A stretch of 64,000 nucleotides of DNA, from NCBI RefSeq assembly GCF_031454135.1, contig NZ_JAVDQF010000001.1, positions 744,001 to 808,000 of the forward strand. The letters run 5' to 3'. Positions 35,050-44,200 of this stretch are shown piece by piece (the stretch's first letter is position 1; each line of letters opens with the position of its first letter). This DNA is from Arthrobacter russicus. Lineage in GTDB: Bacteria; Actinomycetota; Actinomycetes; Actinomycetales; Micrococcaceae. Position numbers and translations under genes: made by a program. The notes beneath the pieces are model-generated. The model worked only from the letters and a program-made list of their open reading frames with translations, searched no databases and was not told the origin of the DNA.

Positions 35050-35787
35050 TCATGCGCCGAGGACATGCCCGGGCCGTGCAGGGCCAGCCGCGGGCGGCAA
35101 TGGCTGAGGGAGCGCGCGAGCGGGAGAACGCTTCGGAGATGTCGATGGCGGTGCGGGACGATCGAGCGCAGTAGCGGAGAGGTCGTAGCCTCCCCACGGC
35201 GAGTAGCCGGCCACGTGGCGCGTTCCGTGCGAGGCGCGCTCCGTGATGATCGGCGCGCCCGGCACCTGCGCCTCAACCGGATAGTGCTCTGCGATCCACG
35301 CCGTTGCGAGCTTCGTCAACCCGGACTCGGACCGCACCCGGATCTGCGCAGGGATCACCGGAAGGTCGCGCCAGCCGGGGAACGCGTGATCGTGCCACGC
35401 TTCGACAGCGTGATTCTCATCCCCGCTGATCGCATGCCACTCGCAGGGCTCGCAGATCAGCTGCGTGAGCAACCCACCGGGCCCCTCCTGCGCGACACGG
35501 GGTCGCAGCTCCGCAGTGAACGTCGAGGCCGTGTGCTCGCTGTCACCGACCGTCATGTCGCCGGGAATCGTGATAGCGCGGTGCCACATATGGCTGCTCG
35601 CGTAGGAATCGAAGTGCGTGTTCAGGAAGCACCAGTGTGCGAACGCCTCATCCAGCTCACGCGGCGGGTAGTAGTCCGTCGTGAAGTGCAAAGGCGCGCC
35701 CGACCACTCGCCGAGACTGGCGCGCGCATCCTCTCGAGCCAGCTCGTCGAAGTCGAACGCCAGCTGCCCGCCTATCCGATCAGCCAT
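35050..35787 (-). CDS. DUF6349-like hypothetical protein
   Basis: 245 residues, on the minus strand. It starts with a short acidic segment (QLAFDFDELAREDARASLGEW), followed by a globular part with many Trp and His (CEWHAISGDENHAVEAWHDHAFPGWRDLPVI in outline) and a Pro/Ala-rich tail. I chose ATG 35787, with GGGAG 9 bases upstream; an ATG at 35796 directly after that ribosome site is less likely. The DUF number is from memory. Function unknown. Confidence 0.65.
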   Translation of the reverse strand: MADRIGGQLAFDFDELAREDARASLGEWSGAPLHFTTDYYPPRELDEAFAHWCFLNTHFDSYASSHMWHRAITIPGDMTVGDSEHTASTFTAELRPRVAQEGPGGLLTQLICEPCEWHAISGDENHAVEAWHDHAFPGWRDLPVIPAQIRVRSESGLTKLATAWIAEHYPVEAQVPGAPIITERASHGTRHVAGYSPWGGYDLSATALDRPAPPSTSPKRSPARALPQPLPPAAGPARPGHVLGA

Positions 35788-35792
35788 CGGCC

Positions 35793-35987
35793 TCATCTCC
35801 CTTCGACCGTCAGGTGCGCGACGTGCGTACGGACCGCTGCGTCGGTCCCTTCCGGGAGCGGGATGGGAGGAGTAGCCTGAGTACAGGCGATCAACACATG
35901 ATGCGCCGCCGGTTCAGTGCACGGCGGTCGACGAACCCGGAGATTCCGCTCCGGGACGAGTCCTTCCCCCAAGAACGATGTCGCCAT
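35793..35987 (-). CDS. Possible 64-residue protein upstream of the DUF6349-like gene
   Basis: The stop overlaps the start region of the following minus-strand gene (TGA at 35793-35795). The sequence (RRPPCTEPAAHHVLIACTQ) has two Cys and two His and could bind zinc. No ribosome site is visible before its ATG, so it may not be expressed. Confidence 0.35.
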   Translation of the reverse strand: MATSFLGEGLVPERNLRVRRPPCTEPAAHHVLIACTQATPPIPLPEGTDAAVRTHVAHLTVEGR

Positions 35988-36004
35988 TGTGGGAGGTGCC
36001 TGCT

Positions 36005-36361
36005 GTGTTCCGAATGATCCTGGCTGCCAGTATTTTCATCCGTGGGTTCTTGCGGGTGTGGATGCCGAGCAACATCGTCCTCGACCTCATCCGCACGCGC
36101 AGGGGCCTCAAGTGGGGCGTCCCCGGGATGCTCCTCGCCGCTCCGTACTTCGCGATCGCCTACTGGTGCACTACCGCCATCGAGGCGGGCGCGCCCGGAT
36201 GGCTCAACCTGATCGTGCTGGTCTGCCTCTGGTCGGCACTCAAGTTCCTCATCATGGGCCCCATCAGCCTCATCCTTCTAGCGAAAACACGACTCCGCGA
36301 GCGCGGCCAGCAGCGGCGTGTGGGCCGTATGGTACGCCAGACCACCGCCGAGTCTGCGTAG
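36005..36361 (+). CDS. Small membrane protein of the element
   Basis: 118 residues from GTG 36005 with GGGAGG 8-9 bases upstream. Hydrophobic segments lie at about 38-58 and 64-92, flanked by basic residues (RTRRGLKWGVPGM, RERGQQRRVGR). Similar proteins in related elements are sometimes named sulfate permease, which this size cannot support. Function unknown. Confidence 0.65.
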   Translation: MFRMILAASIFIRGFLRVWMPSNIVLDLIRTRRGLKWGVPGMLLAAPYFAIAYWCTTAIEAGAPGWLNLIVLVCLWSALKFLIMGPISLILLAKTRLRERGQQRRVGRMVRQTTAESA

Positions 36362-36679
36362 ACGGCACGCGGCGCTTCCGGGCGACTTGAGCTAGCTAAG
36401 GCTCTTTCCACCGTTCGACTGGCTAGTCGACAGAGCGCGCCGCGATCAGGAACGGTTTGGGCCGCTCGACGGTGTCACATTGCTCATCAAGTTCTCTGAT
36501 CCGTTCCCGGATCGCGTCCACATGCTCCTAGAAGCACATAGCAAAGCCCCAATCCAGCCGCGTGTTGTCCAAGGGAGAAGCAGGACTCGACGTAAGACAC
36601 GGCTGACCGGTACCGATGACGACCCGAGCCGCACGCACAGTACATTCGCGTATCAAGGGGGTCCGCCGAGGCCACAGAG
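36362..36679. other. Gap between the element genes and tRNA-Gly
   Basis: No confident gene. On the minus strand, 36426-36521 reads as a short protein-like tail (VDAIRERIRELDEQC ... FLIAARSVD) from a GTG with a poorly spaced GGAG; it may be a truncated gene end. If an element is integrated in the tRNA-Gly 3' end, its attachment site would lie at about 36680-36700. Confidence 0.4.
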
Positions 36680-36750
36680 AGGGGACGACGGGAATCGAAC
36701 CCGCGTTGGCTGCTTGGGAAGCAGCCGTCCTACCATTGAACGACGTCCCC
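36680..36750 (-). tRNA. tRNA-Gly (anticodon CCC)
   Basis: The reverse complement folds into a full cloverleaf: a seven-base acceptor stem GGGGACG/CGTCCCC, D-arm GTTC/GGAC, anticodon arm GCTGC-TTCCCAA-GCAGC with CCC, and a T-arm with TTCGATT. The discriminator base is U and no CCA is encoded. A possible -10 TATGCT lies just upstream (about 36767, minus strand). Its 3' end faces the conjugative genes; its 5' end faces the integrase 3' end, about 54 bases away. Confidence 0.93.
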
Positions 36751-36804
36751 GAGTAGGTGACCTCCAGCATACGGGACGTGGGCGCGCATGGCGAACGCGC
36801 GTGT

Positions 36805-38061
36805 CTACGGTTGGCAGTCGCGGTGCTCGATCGAGCCGCTCAAAGCTAGCAGCGACTCGGCGCCGACGATCTTCTCCTCTCTGCCGGTGTAGTGCTGTGT
36901 CGTCGTCCGCTTGCTCTCGTGCGCGAGGACCTGCTGAGCGGTGTCGGCGCCGAGCGCAGCCGCAGCAGACTTTCGCATCGAGCGGTAGACGAACATCTCC
37001 TGCGGCACGCCGATAGCGTCCAGCTCCTCCTTGTGTGCCGCTCGGAACCTGCGCGCCAGCGCTTGTGGGCGCTCGGGGTACATCCCCTTTCCGGCGCGTG
37101 TGACGAACAGCAGATCGCCGAGGGAGTCGGCCATCCGCCGCTTGAGCACGGCGTGCACATCGGTGTTCACGACCTCGATCAGTCTCTCCTGGCCTTTGCC
37201 CTTCAGCTCGGACTGTCTGTAGAGACCCTTTTCGTCCGTGTGGGTCATCGTGCCGTTGATCCAGACGTGCTCGGTGAGGACACTCTGCTTGTTCGGGCGG
37301 AGCACGACGTCTTCGCGCCGGAGTGCCAGGGCTTCGGAGAGCCGGATGGTCAGGCGGTTCGTGAGTATGAGGAGATCGGCGAGGAGGCGCACGTCGGGTC
37401 GCTTCCCGGTCTTGCTTCCACGATTCTGCTCCCACGCCAGGACGAGCTGGATGATCACCGCGAGGTCGTCGTCAGTCAACGCAATCAGCTTCGAGGCTGG
37501 GCGGTGGATGGCGAGTGTCCTTACTGAGGGCACCGGACTGGCTCCTGGCGAGACGACACCGTGCAGAATCGCTAGGTCGAACATGCCGGCGAGCACGCTG
37601 CGAGCCATCAAGGCCTCGTGATTCGATTTCGTGCGGGCTACCTCGTGGAGGAAGTTGTAGATGCGCGCCGGCGTCAACGACGTGATCTTCACTCCCCAGA
37701 GCAGCGGCTTGATCGTGCTGTGCAGTGTTCCCTCATAGCGATCGATCGACTGCGGCTTGATCTTGCCCGGCTGCGGGTCGGCCTCGTCCCATTGCCGATT
37801 CCGCCGGAGATCCAGCAACCAGGCGACGGCGAGCTGCTCGACCGTCCCGGCCGGGTCGACCTGCTGGAAGACGCCGCCCCAGATGAGGTGGGCCTTGCGC
37901 TGCAGGTCGTCTTGCGCGGCTTCCGGGGAAGGACCCCACCCCTGCACGTGGTGTGCTCGACCTTCGCCGTCACGAATGCGGGTGTCGGCGCGGAACCGCT
38001 CCCGGTACTGCTGGACACTAACCCTGCCGAGCTCACCCGGCTGCTTCTTCGGCCTGGGCAT
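36805..38061 (-). CDS. int: Tyrosine-type site-specific integrase
   Basis: 418 residues. It contains an N-terminal SAM-like/core-binding region at about 100-190 and a catalytic domain after it. Box I Arg is in TIRLSEAL, the C-terminal block is AHESKRTTTQHYTGR with the nucleophile Tyr in QHY, and RSMRKSAAAAL carries the second Arg. The usual His of the HxxR motif is Tyr here (YRSMR). The start overlaps the excisionase stop (TGATG). It would recombine attP and attB for excision and integration. Confidence 0.9.
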   Translation of the reverse strand: MPRPKKQPGELGRVSVQQYRERFRADTRIRDGEGRAHHVQGWGPSPEAAQDDLQRKAHLIWGGVFQQVDPAGTVEQLAVAWLLDLRRNRQWDEADPQPGKIKPQSIDRYEGTLHSTIKPLLWGVKITSLTPARIYNFLHEVARTKSNHEALMARSVLAGMFDLAILHGVVSPGASPVPSVRTLAIHRPASKLIALTDDDLAVIIQLVLAWEQNRGSKTGKRPDVRLLADLLILTNRLTIRLSEALALRREDVVLRPNKQSVLTEHVWINGTMTHTDEKGLYRQSELKGKGQERLIEVVNTDVHAVLKRRMADSLGDLLFVTRAGKGMYPERPQALARRFRAAHKEELDAIGVPQEMFVYRSMRKSAAAALGADTAQQVLAHESKRTTTQHYTGREEKIVGAESLLALSGSIEHRDCQP

Positions 38062-38318
38062 CACGACCCCCGCCGCTGGGCGATGAGCCAGTCCCGCACG
38101 TCGGCAGGAAAGTAGCGGATGCGGTTGCCTGCGATCTTGACGTAGACCGGTCCGCCGGACCTGTTCGACCGCCACACGTCGAGGGTGTGCCGGGTGAGCC
38201 CGAGGAACGCGGCCGTCTCCTCGACCGTCCACATGATCGGTGCGCCGTCGGCAGTCAGGTCGAGCCTCGTCGGGTCGAGCGGGGCGGGGTCGCGGGGTCG
38301 GGGCGTCTGTGGTGTCAT
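38061..38318 (-). CDS. xis: Excisionase-like DNA-binding protein
   Basis: 85 residues from ATG 38318. The C-terminal half is a MerR/Xis-type winged HTH: MWTVEETAAFLGLTRHTLDVWR, ending RIRYFPADVRDWLIAQ. Coupled to the integrase gene, it is the expected directionality factor. The first 25 residues are Pro/Arg-rich and probably disordered. A longer upstream open frame lacks coding character. Confidence 0.8.
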   Translation of the reverse strand: MTPQTPRPRDPAPLDPTRLDLTADGAPIMWTVEETAAFLGLTRHTLDVWRSNRSGGPVYVKIAGNRIRYFPADVRDWLIAQRRGS

Positions 38319-38798
38319 GCACCGTAGGTGCGACAGCCGTGCAACGCGGCATCGCTGCGCTGAACCTCGGGTGAGATGTGGTGCAGAACGGTGACGTCGG
38401 CGCGGCCGATCGGCACCCAATGCAGGGTTTCTCCGTCGAAACTCCGTCGAGAATGCGGTCATCGGTGGTCTCCCATGGTGTCGAAGACACCGCTGGACAC
38501 CAGCAATTGCTGGGTCCAGGAGACCTAGATGAGGGGCGAGGCGCGTCTGGGATGATGAAGCAGAAGTTCTGAAGCGGGCAGTCCCGGACATTGCTTCCCG
38601 TCGGGTGTACGCGTCGGGGTCCCCGGCGTTCGTCGCACACGCGGTTGCCCATGGCCATCGGGCCGGGGCCCGGAAAGTGCATACCGACAGCTTCCTCGGC
38701 TACTGATCCTGCTGCCGGCCAATCGCCTGAACGGACGCTGGTTTTTCCTCCGGTTTTTCTTCTCGGAGCCCAACCTGCTAAGCTCGACTGGTCCCGAT
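38319..38798. other. Non-coding junction between excisionase and tRNA-Arg
   Basis: About 480 bases without a convincing gene. It contains a perfect 14-base palindrome, CCAGCAATTGCTGG at 38500-38513, inside a larger hyphenated repeat (38494-38518), and T-rich tracts (38741-38760). A tRNA-Arg promoter with -10 TAAGCT at 38779-38784 seems intact, so an element-chromosome junction, if present here, lies left of about 38740. Confidence 0.5.
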
Positions 38799-38871
38799 GC
38801 CCTCGTAGCTCAGGGGATAGAGCGTCTGCCTCCGGAGCAGAAGGCCGGTGGTTCGAATCCACTCGAGGGCA
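38799..38871 (+). tRNA. tRNA-Arg (anticodon CCG)
   Basis: Acceptor stem GCCCTCG/CGAGGGC, D-arm with AGCTCAGGGGATAGAGC, anticodon loop CTCCGGA with CCG, T-loop TTCGAAT, discriminator A, no CCA encoded. A strong bidirectional terminator follows 10 bases downstream. The gene's 5' side, not its 3' side, faces the mobile region. Confidence 0.93.
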
Positions 38872-38880
38872 CTGAAAATG

Positions 38881-38916
38881 CAGTTGAGGCCCGGTCCCAG
38901 GACCGGGCCTCAACTG
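38881..38916. terminator. Strong hairpin terminator after tRNA-Arg
   Basis: A perfect 16-bp stem (CAGTTGAGGCCCGGTC and its complement) with a CCAG loop is followed by TTT. It separates the tRNA from the convergent gene ending at 38949 and could serve both. Confidence 0.85.
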
Positions 38917-38948
38917 TTTGCCGCAACGGTTCCGGGCGCTCTCCGGAC

Positions 38949-39836
38949 TCAGTAGTTGGCCAGCACCAAGTCGGTTTTGAAGGCGTTCTCGTGCAGCAGC
39001 CAGCCTTTGCCATCCAGCGCCGAGATCAGATCTCCGCGGATTTTCCCGGCCGCCTGGAGCGTGTCCGAATCAACACTGGCTTCCAGGTAGTAGCGCACCC
39101 CCTTGGCGGTGTTCAGCGGGGTGAGTTGCAAGTCCACCGGGTGCCCGCTGATGCTCGCGGAATAGCTGGTTTGCGTCACCGGGCCATAGACCTTGGCCGA
39201 GGCCAGGATGTCTTTCGCCCAGTTGCCGCTCTTCCATTTGTCCAGTTTGCCCGGCAACTGGTCCACCGCGAAGCTCCGGGAGTCTTTGCCCGCTGGCAGA
39301 TCCGAGCTGCCGAGACCCGAAGCCTTGACCTTCTTGTTCACCGAAAAATCGAGCGTCGAAACCGAATAGCTCATATTGACCTGGGCCGCATAGTTGCTGT
39401 CCGAAGCGTCGAATCCGGCGTCGTTCGCGCGGTCCAGAGCTTTGTCGATGTCCTTTTCCGCAGTGCCGCCGTTGTCGATGCTGAAACGCTTTTTGTAGGT
39501 GATTTTGAGCGAGTCGGCACCGTCTTCGCGTTTGATCCGGCTGCTCCACCCTTCAGCTGCCAACTGCTGCGAGCTGCTGTCCAGGTACTGGGCCTTTTCC
39601 AATCCGTTCTGGCTGCCGATGGACAGCGCCGCCACTGCGGCGGACGTGAACCGGTGGTTGCTGTCCAGCACTTTGGCCGGATCGAGCTGGAGTTTGATCT
39701 GATATCCGGGTGTCGCGTTTTCTGCTGCCTGGGCCGGCAACGACGGCGCCGCTATCGCCACGGCGGCGAGCGCAGCGGCCAGGAAGGTCCGGACCCAGCG
39801 CGGCATCGAGCGGGTTGCTGTGGTGTCAATAGTCAT
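38949..39836 (-). CDS. Secreted protein with a possible CYTH-like fold
   Basis: 295 residues from ATG 39836. A signal peptide (basic RWVR, hydrophobic stretch, cleavage after PAQAAE) is clear. The mature part has a Tyr-Leu-Asp block (AQYLDSSSQQL), GWSSRIKREDG and ITYKKR, spaced as in CYTH/triphosphate-tunnel proteins. I cannot confirm the EXEXK motif, so this is tentative. It is the first chromosomal gene to the right of the tRNA-Arg. Confidence 0.65.
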   Translation of the reverse strand: MTIDTTATRSMPRWVRTFLAAALAAVAIAAPSLPAQAAENATPGYQIKLQLDPAKVLDSNHRFTSAAVAALSIGSQNGLEKAQYLDSSSQQLAAEGWSSRIKREDGADSLKITYKKRFSIDNGGTAEKDIDKALDRANDAGFDASDSNYAAQVNMSYSVSTLDFSVNKKVKASGLGSSDLPAGKDSRSFAVDQLPGKLDKWKSGNWAKDILASAKVYGPVTQTSYSASISGHPVDLQLTPLNTAKGVRYYLEASVDSDTLQAAGKIRGDLISALDGKGWLLHENAFKTDLVLANY

Positions 39837-39931
39837 AGGGCACAGCTTCGCGCACTCAGGAAGCTTGGGACATCCGGGGCGCGAACGCCAGGCGAACATT
39901 CTGTTCACCAGCAATTGGTTGACCTAGAGCA

Positions 39932-40126
39932 CTATTCTGCCAGCCGCCCGCCACGCTCGGCCAATTCGGCCGCGATGATCCGCAGTGCCTTGGGGCCTAC
40001 TCCGTGCAAGGCCGCCAGCCGGCGTTCGGAGACCCCGTCCAACGAGTCCAGGCTGGGATACCCGGCCTGAGTCAGTGCCTGCGTTGCCGGAGCGCCGATC
40101 TTGGGCAGTGGGGTCGATTCCTCCAT
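39932..40126 (-). CDS. Helix-hairpin-helix protein
   Basis: 64 residues from ATG 40126, or up to 99 from an ATG at 40231. LPKIGAPATQALTQAGY followed by LHGVGPKALRIIAAELAERG is a helix-hairpin-helix repeat, a nonspecific DNA-binding fold. The short form keeps the whole domain and leaves room for a divergent promoter with the WYL regulator. Which start is used is unclear. Confidence 0.65.
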   Translation of the reverse strand: MEESTPLPKIGAPATQALTQAGYPSLDSLDGVSERRLAALHGVGPKALRIIAAELAERGGRLAE

Positions 40127-40254
40127 CCGCCCAGAATACTCCGGCGGAACAGCATCCTCCGGCAGCGCCGCCGGCCGCGGGCGGCACCCCGATTCGATCC
40201 GGCCCGGCCAGTAGCTGTCGCTGATTCGCATGGCATCAACGTACAACCGAACTA

Positions 40255-40269
40255 GGACAGCTCCTGTCC
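40255..40269. promoter_or_regulatory. Palindromic operator upstream of the WYL regulator
   Basis: GGACAG-CTC-CTGTCC is a perfect palindrome, 23 bases before the ATG at 40293. WYL/YafY-type regulators are commonly autoregulated from such sites, so this is probably its own operator. Confidence 0.55.
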
Positions 40270-40292
40270 CTGATCGCGGCTAAGCTGCCAAC

Positions 40293-41252
40293 ATGATCGA
40301 AACATCAGCGCGGCTGCTCCAACTGTTGTCGCTTTTGCAGATTCGGCGGGAATGGACCGGCTCGGCCCTGGCCGAACGGATGAGCGTCACCGAACGCACG
40401 GTGCGGCGGGACGTGGGCAAGCTCCGGACCCTCGGTTATCCGATCAACGCCTCCCCCGGCGTGGCCGGCGGCTACCAGCTCGGCGCCGGAGCCGAACTGC
40501 CTCCATTGCTACTCGACGACGAGGAGGCACTCGCCGTCGCGCTCGGCTTGAGCACCGTGACCGCGGGGCCGGTGGCCGGCATCGGTGAAGCCTCGGTACG
40601 CGCGCTCGGCAAATTGGAGCAAGTGCTGCCGCCACGATTGCGGCCCCGTTTCGCCTCGCTGAAATCCGCGGTGAGCCGAATCGCCGCGCCGACCGATGCC
40701 GTAGACGCGCAGTTGCTGACCAAGGTTTCGGCTGCTATTTCGGAACGCCGGGCCATCGGTTTCCGGTACCGGAAGCACGACGGGGACTCGGCGCCCCGGA
40801 TCGTAGAACCCTATCGCCTGGTCGATTCCGGAATGCGCTGGTACCTGGTCGCCTTCGATCTGGCCCAGATGGATTGGCGCACCTACCGGATGGACCGGAT
40901 CCTGAGCACACCCAGCGAACGGCAGAGGTTCACCGCCCGACCGCTGCCGGCACCGGATCTGGCCGAATATGTGCACCGGGCGATCACCCGTTCGCCCTAC
41001 CGTTACGATTTGCTGATCCGGCTGCATGCGCCGGCCTCGGAAGTCGCCGAGAGCTTCTCGACGGCCACCGCGGTGCTCGAAGCGGAGTCCGAATCGAGCA
41101 CCTTGATGCGCTTGGGCTGGGATTCCCTGGTCTCGCCGCTGGCCCATTTGGCGCAGACCGGCATGCGTTTCGAGATCCTCGAGCCGGAGGCCTTGCGGGA
41201 CCAGGCCAAGCTGATGGCGAAACGGCTGCTGGAAGCAGCTGGATCCGACTAG
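40293..41252 (+). CDS. WYL-domain transcriptional regulator
   Basis: 319 residues. An N-terminal winged helix-turn-helix lies at about 1-60 (ALAERMSVTERTVRRDVGKL). The WYL domain contains RWYLVAFD at about 189-196, followed by a C-terminal WCX-like extension. Such proteins sense ligands or nucleic acids and repress or activate nearby genes. It ends 12 bases before hrpA, so it may be co-transcribed with it. Confidence 0.87.
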   Translation: MIETSARLLQLLSLLQIRREWTGSALAERMSVTERTVRRDVGKLRTLGYPINASPGVAGGYQLGAGAELPPLLLDDEEALAVALGLSTVTAGPVAGIGEASVRALGKLEQVLPPRLRPRFASLKSAVSRIAAPTDAVDAQLLTKVSAAISERRAIGFRYRKHDGDSAPRIVEPYRLVDSGMRWYLVAFDLAQMDWRTYRMDRILSTPSERQRFTARPLPAPDLAEYVHRAITRSPYRYDLLIRLHAPASEVAESFSTATAVLEAESESSTLMRLGWDSLVSPLAHLAQTGMRFEILEPEALRDQAKLMAKRLLEAAGSD

Positions 41253-41264
41253 ACTGAGCAAGCT

Positions 41265-44200
41265 ATGAGTCTGACCATCACCTACCCGCCGGAGCTTCCG
41301 GTCTCCGCTCGCCGGGAAGAGCTGATGGCGGCCATCCGGGACCACCAAGTCGTGATCATCGCGGGCGAAACCGGCTCCGGGAAAACCACCCAGATTCCCA
41401 AGATGTGCTTGGAACTCGGTCTGGCCGGAACGGACCGGGACGGCCGTCCCCGCTTGATCGGGCACACCCAGCCACGACGGCTGGCGGCCCGCACGGTCGC
41501 CGAGCGGATCGCCGCGGAGTTGGATGTGAAACTCGGCGAAGAGGTGGGCTTCCAAGTCCGGTTCACCGGCGAAGTCTCCCGGCAGACCAAAATCAAGGTG
41601 ATGACCGACGGGATCCTGCTCGCCGAAATCCAACGCGACAAATTGCTGCGCAAATACTCCACGCTGATCATCGACGAGGCCCACGAACGCAGTCTCAACA
41701 TCGATTTCATCCTGGGCTATCTCAAGCAGATCCTGCCGAAACGGCCGGATCTGAAGATCATCATCACCTCGGCCACGATCGACCCGGAACGGTTCGCCAA
41801 GCACTTCGCGGATGCCCGCGGACCCGCCCCGGTCGAAGAGGTCTCCGGCCGGACCTACCCGGTGGAAATCCGTTACCGGCCGCTGGACGCGCCGAAGGGC
41901 GAAGCCGAACCGGACGAGGCGGATCCGGACTCCGAAGACCGGGATCCGCTCGACGCGGTCTGCGATGCGGTCGAGGAGCTCTCCGGCGAAGCGCCGGGCG
42001 ACGTCCTGGTCTTCTTCTCCGGCGAGCGCGAAATCCGCGATGCCGCAGAAGCCCTGCGCGGCCGTTTCGCGCACCATCCGCGGCTGCGCGAGGCCGAGAT
42101 CCTGCCCTTGTTCGCCAGACTCTCGCTCGCCGAGCAGCATGCGGTCTTCAGCACCGGATCCCGGCGCCGGATCGTGCTGGCCACCAATGTCGCGGAAACC
42201 TCGCTGACGGTTCCCGGCATCAAATACGTGGTGGACACCGGGACCGCGAGGATCTCCCGGTATTCGCATCGGACCAAAGTGCAACGGCTGCCGATCGAAC
42301 GGATCTCCCAGGCCAGCGCCAATCAACGAGCCGGTCGTTGCGGCCGGGTTTCCGACGGGATCTGCATCAGGCTCTACTCCGAGGCGGATTTCGAATCCCG
42401 GAGCGAGTTCACCGACCCGGAAATCCTGCGCACCAACTTGGCCGCGGTGATCCTGCAAATGACCGCGGTCGGCGTGGCCAAAGGGCCCAAGGACGTTGCG
42501 GATTTCCCCTTCGTGGAACCGCCGGATTCCCGGGCCATCGCGGACGGCGTCGCGCTGCTGCGCGAATTGGGCGCCTTGACCGCGGAAGGCGCGATCTCCC
42601 CGGTCGGCCGGCAATTGGCCCAACTCCCGGTCGATCCCCGGTTGGGCCGGATGATCGTGGAAGCCGGCCGGCGCGGCTGCGCCCGAGAGGTGATGATCCT
42701 GGCTGCCGCGCTGACCATCCAAGACCCCCGGGAACGGCCGACCGAGAAACGGCAGAGCGCCGACGAGAAGCACAAGCGCTTCGCGGACGAGAACTCCGAT
42801 TTCACCGGGTTCTTGAATCTCTGGCGCTACCTGCAGGACAAACAGCAGGAACTTTCCAGCACCGCCTTCCGCCGGCTCTGCAAGGCCGAATTCATCAACT
42901 ACCTGCGGGTGCGCGAATGGCAGGATTTGTTCGCGCAGCTGCGCCAGCTCGCCAAACCTCTGCAGATCACCCTCGCCGCAGGCCAGGTCGATCCGGTGGG
43001 CCTGCACATCCCGGTGCACCAGTCGCTGCTGGCCGGAATGCTCAGCCACATCGGCCTCTTCGACGAACGCAAACGGGAATACTCCGGGGCACGCGGCACC
43101 CGGTTCGCGATTTTCCCGGGCTCGGCCCTGTTCAAGAAGAGCCCGGATTGGGTGATGAGTGCCGAACTGGTGGAGACCTCACGGCTCTGGGCCAGGGTCA
43201 ATGCAAGGATCGATCCGCTCTGGGCAGAGGAAATCGCCCCGGGCTTGCTGAAACGCAGCTACTCCGAGCCGCATTGGTCCAAGCGCAGCGGCTCGGTGAT
43301 GGCTTTCGAAAAAGTCACCTTGTTCGGCTTGCCGATCGTGGCGCAGCGCCGGATCAACTACGGCCGGATCGATGCGCCGCTGTCCCGCGAGCTGTTCATC
43401 CGGCATGCGCTGGTGGAAGGCGATTGGCGTACCCAGCACAAGTTCTTCCACCGCAACCAGGCGGTGCTGGCCGAGGTCGAAGAACTGGAAACCCGGATGC
43501 GCCGGCGCGATCTGCGGGTCGACGACGAGGCGCTGTTCGAGTTCTACGACGCCAGAGTGGGCGTCGATGTGGTCTCCGAGCGGCATTTCGACAAATGGTG
43601 GAAAACCGCACGGCAGGAGAACCCTGCGCTCTTGGATTTCGACCCCGGCGTGGTGATGGCCGAAGCCGCCGAGCTGGACGAAACCGCGTACCCGAAAATC
43701 TGGCAGCAGAGCGGTTTCGAGCTGCCTTTGAGCTACGAGTTCCAGCCATCTTCGCCCGGCACCGCAATCAACGAGTCCGACGGCGTCACGGTATCCGTCC
43801 CGGTGCTCTTCCTGAACCAACTCGACGAAGCCCCGTTCCAGTGGCAGATTCCGGGTCTGCGCGCCGAACTGGTGACCGCGCTGATCAAATCCCTGCCCAA
43901 AGCGGTACGGAAGAACTTCGTCCCAGCACCGGACGTCGCCCGGCAAGCTGCCGCAGCCCTGGCTGCGGATTTCGATCCGCAGCACGATCAGCTGGAAGCA
44001 TCGTTGGAATTGGTTTTGCGCCGGCTTCGCGGGCACGTAATCCCGCCGGGTTCCTGGAACTGGGCCGCGGTGCCGGCGCACGTCCGGATGAGCTTCCAGG
44101 TCGTCGATGCGCAGGGCCGGATCATCGACGAGGGCAAGGACCTCGCCGCTTTGCAGGAGTCGTTGGCCGGGGCGACCCGCCGGGCGATCGCGGAATCCCT

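Larger units (their letters stand above)
12637..38318 (+). mobile_element. Integrated conjugative element backbone (ICE-like)
   Basis: A run of replication, partition and type IV secretion genes from primase-polymerase to the hypotheticals before the tRNA-Gly, plus integrase and excisionase at 36805-38318. The cargo at 1-11170 probably belongs to the same element, and the left end lies outside the window. The exact ends are not resolved: no direct repeat of either tRNA 3' end was found in the window. No relaxase was recognised. The strand given is that of the transfer genes. Confidence 0.75.

Noticed and set aside
40509-43049. Long open frame antisense to the WYL regulator and hrpA
   Set aside because: It mirrors codon bias of the genes on the other strand; composition is unlike a protein and it spans two well-supported genes.
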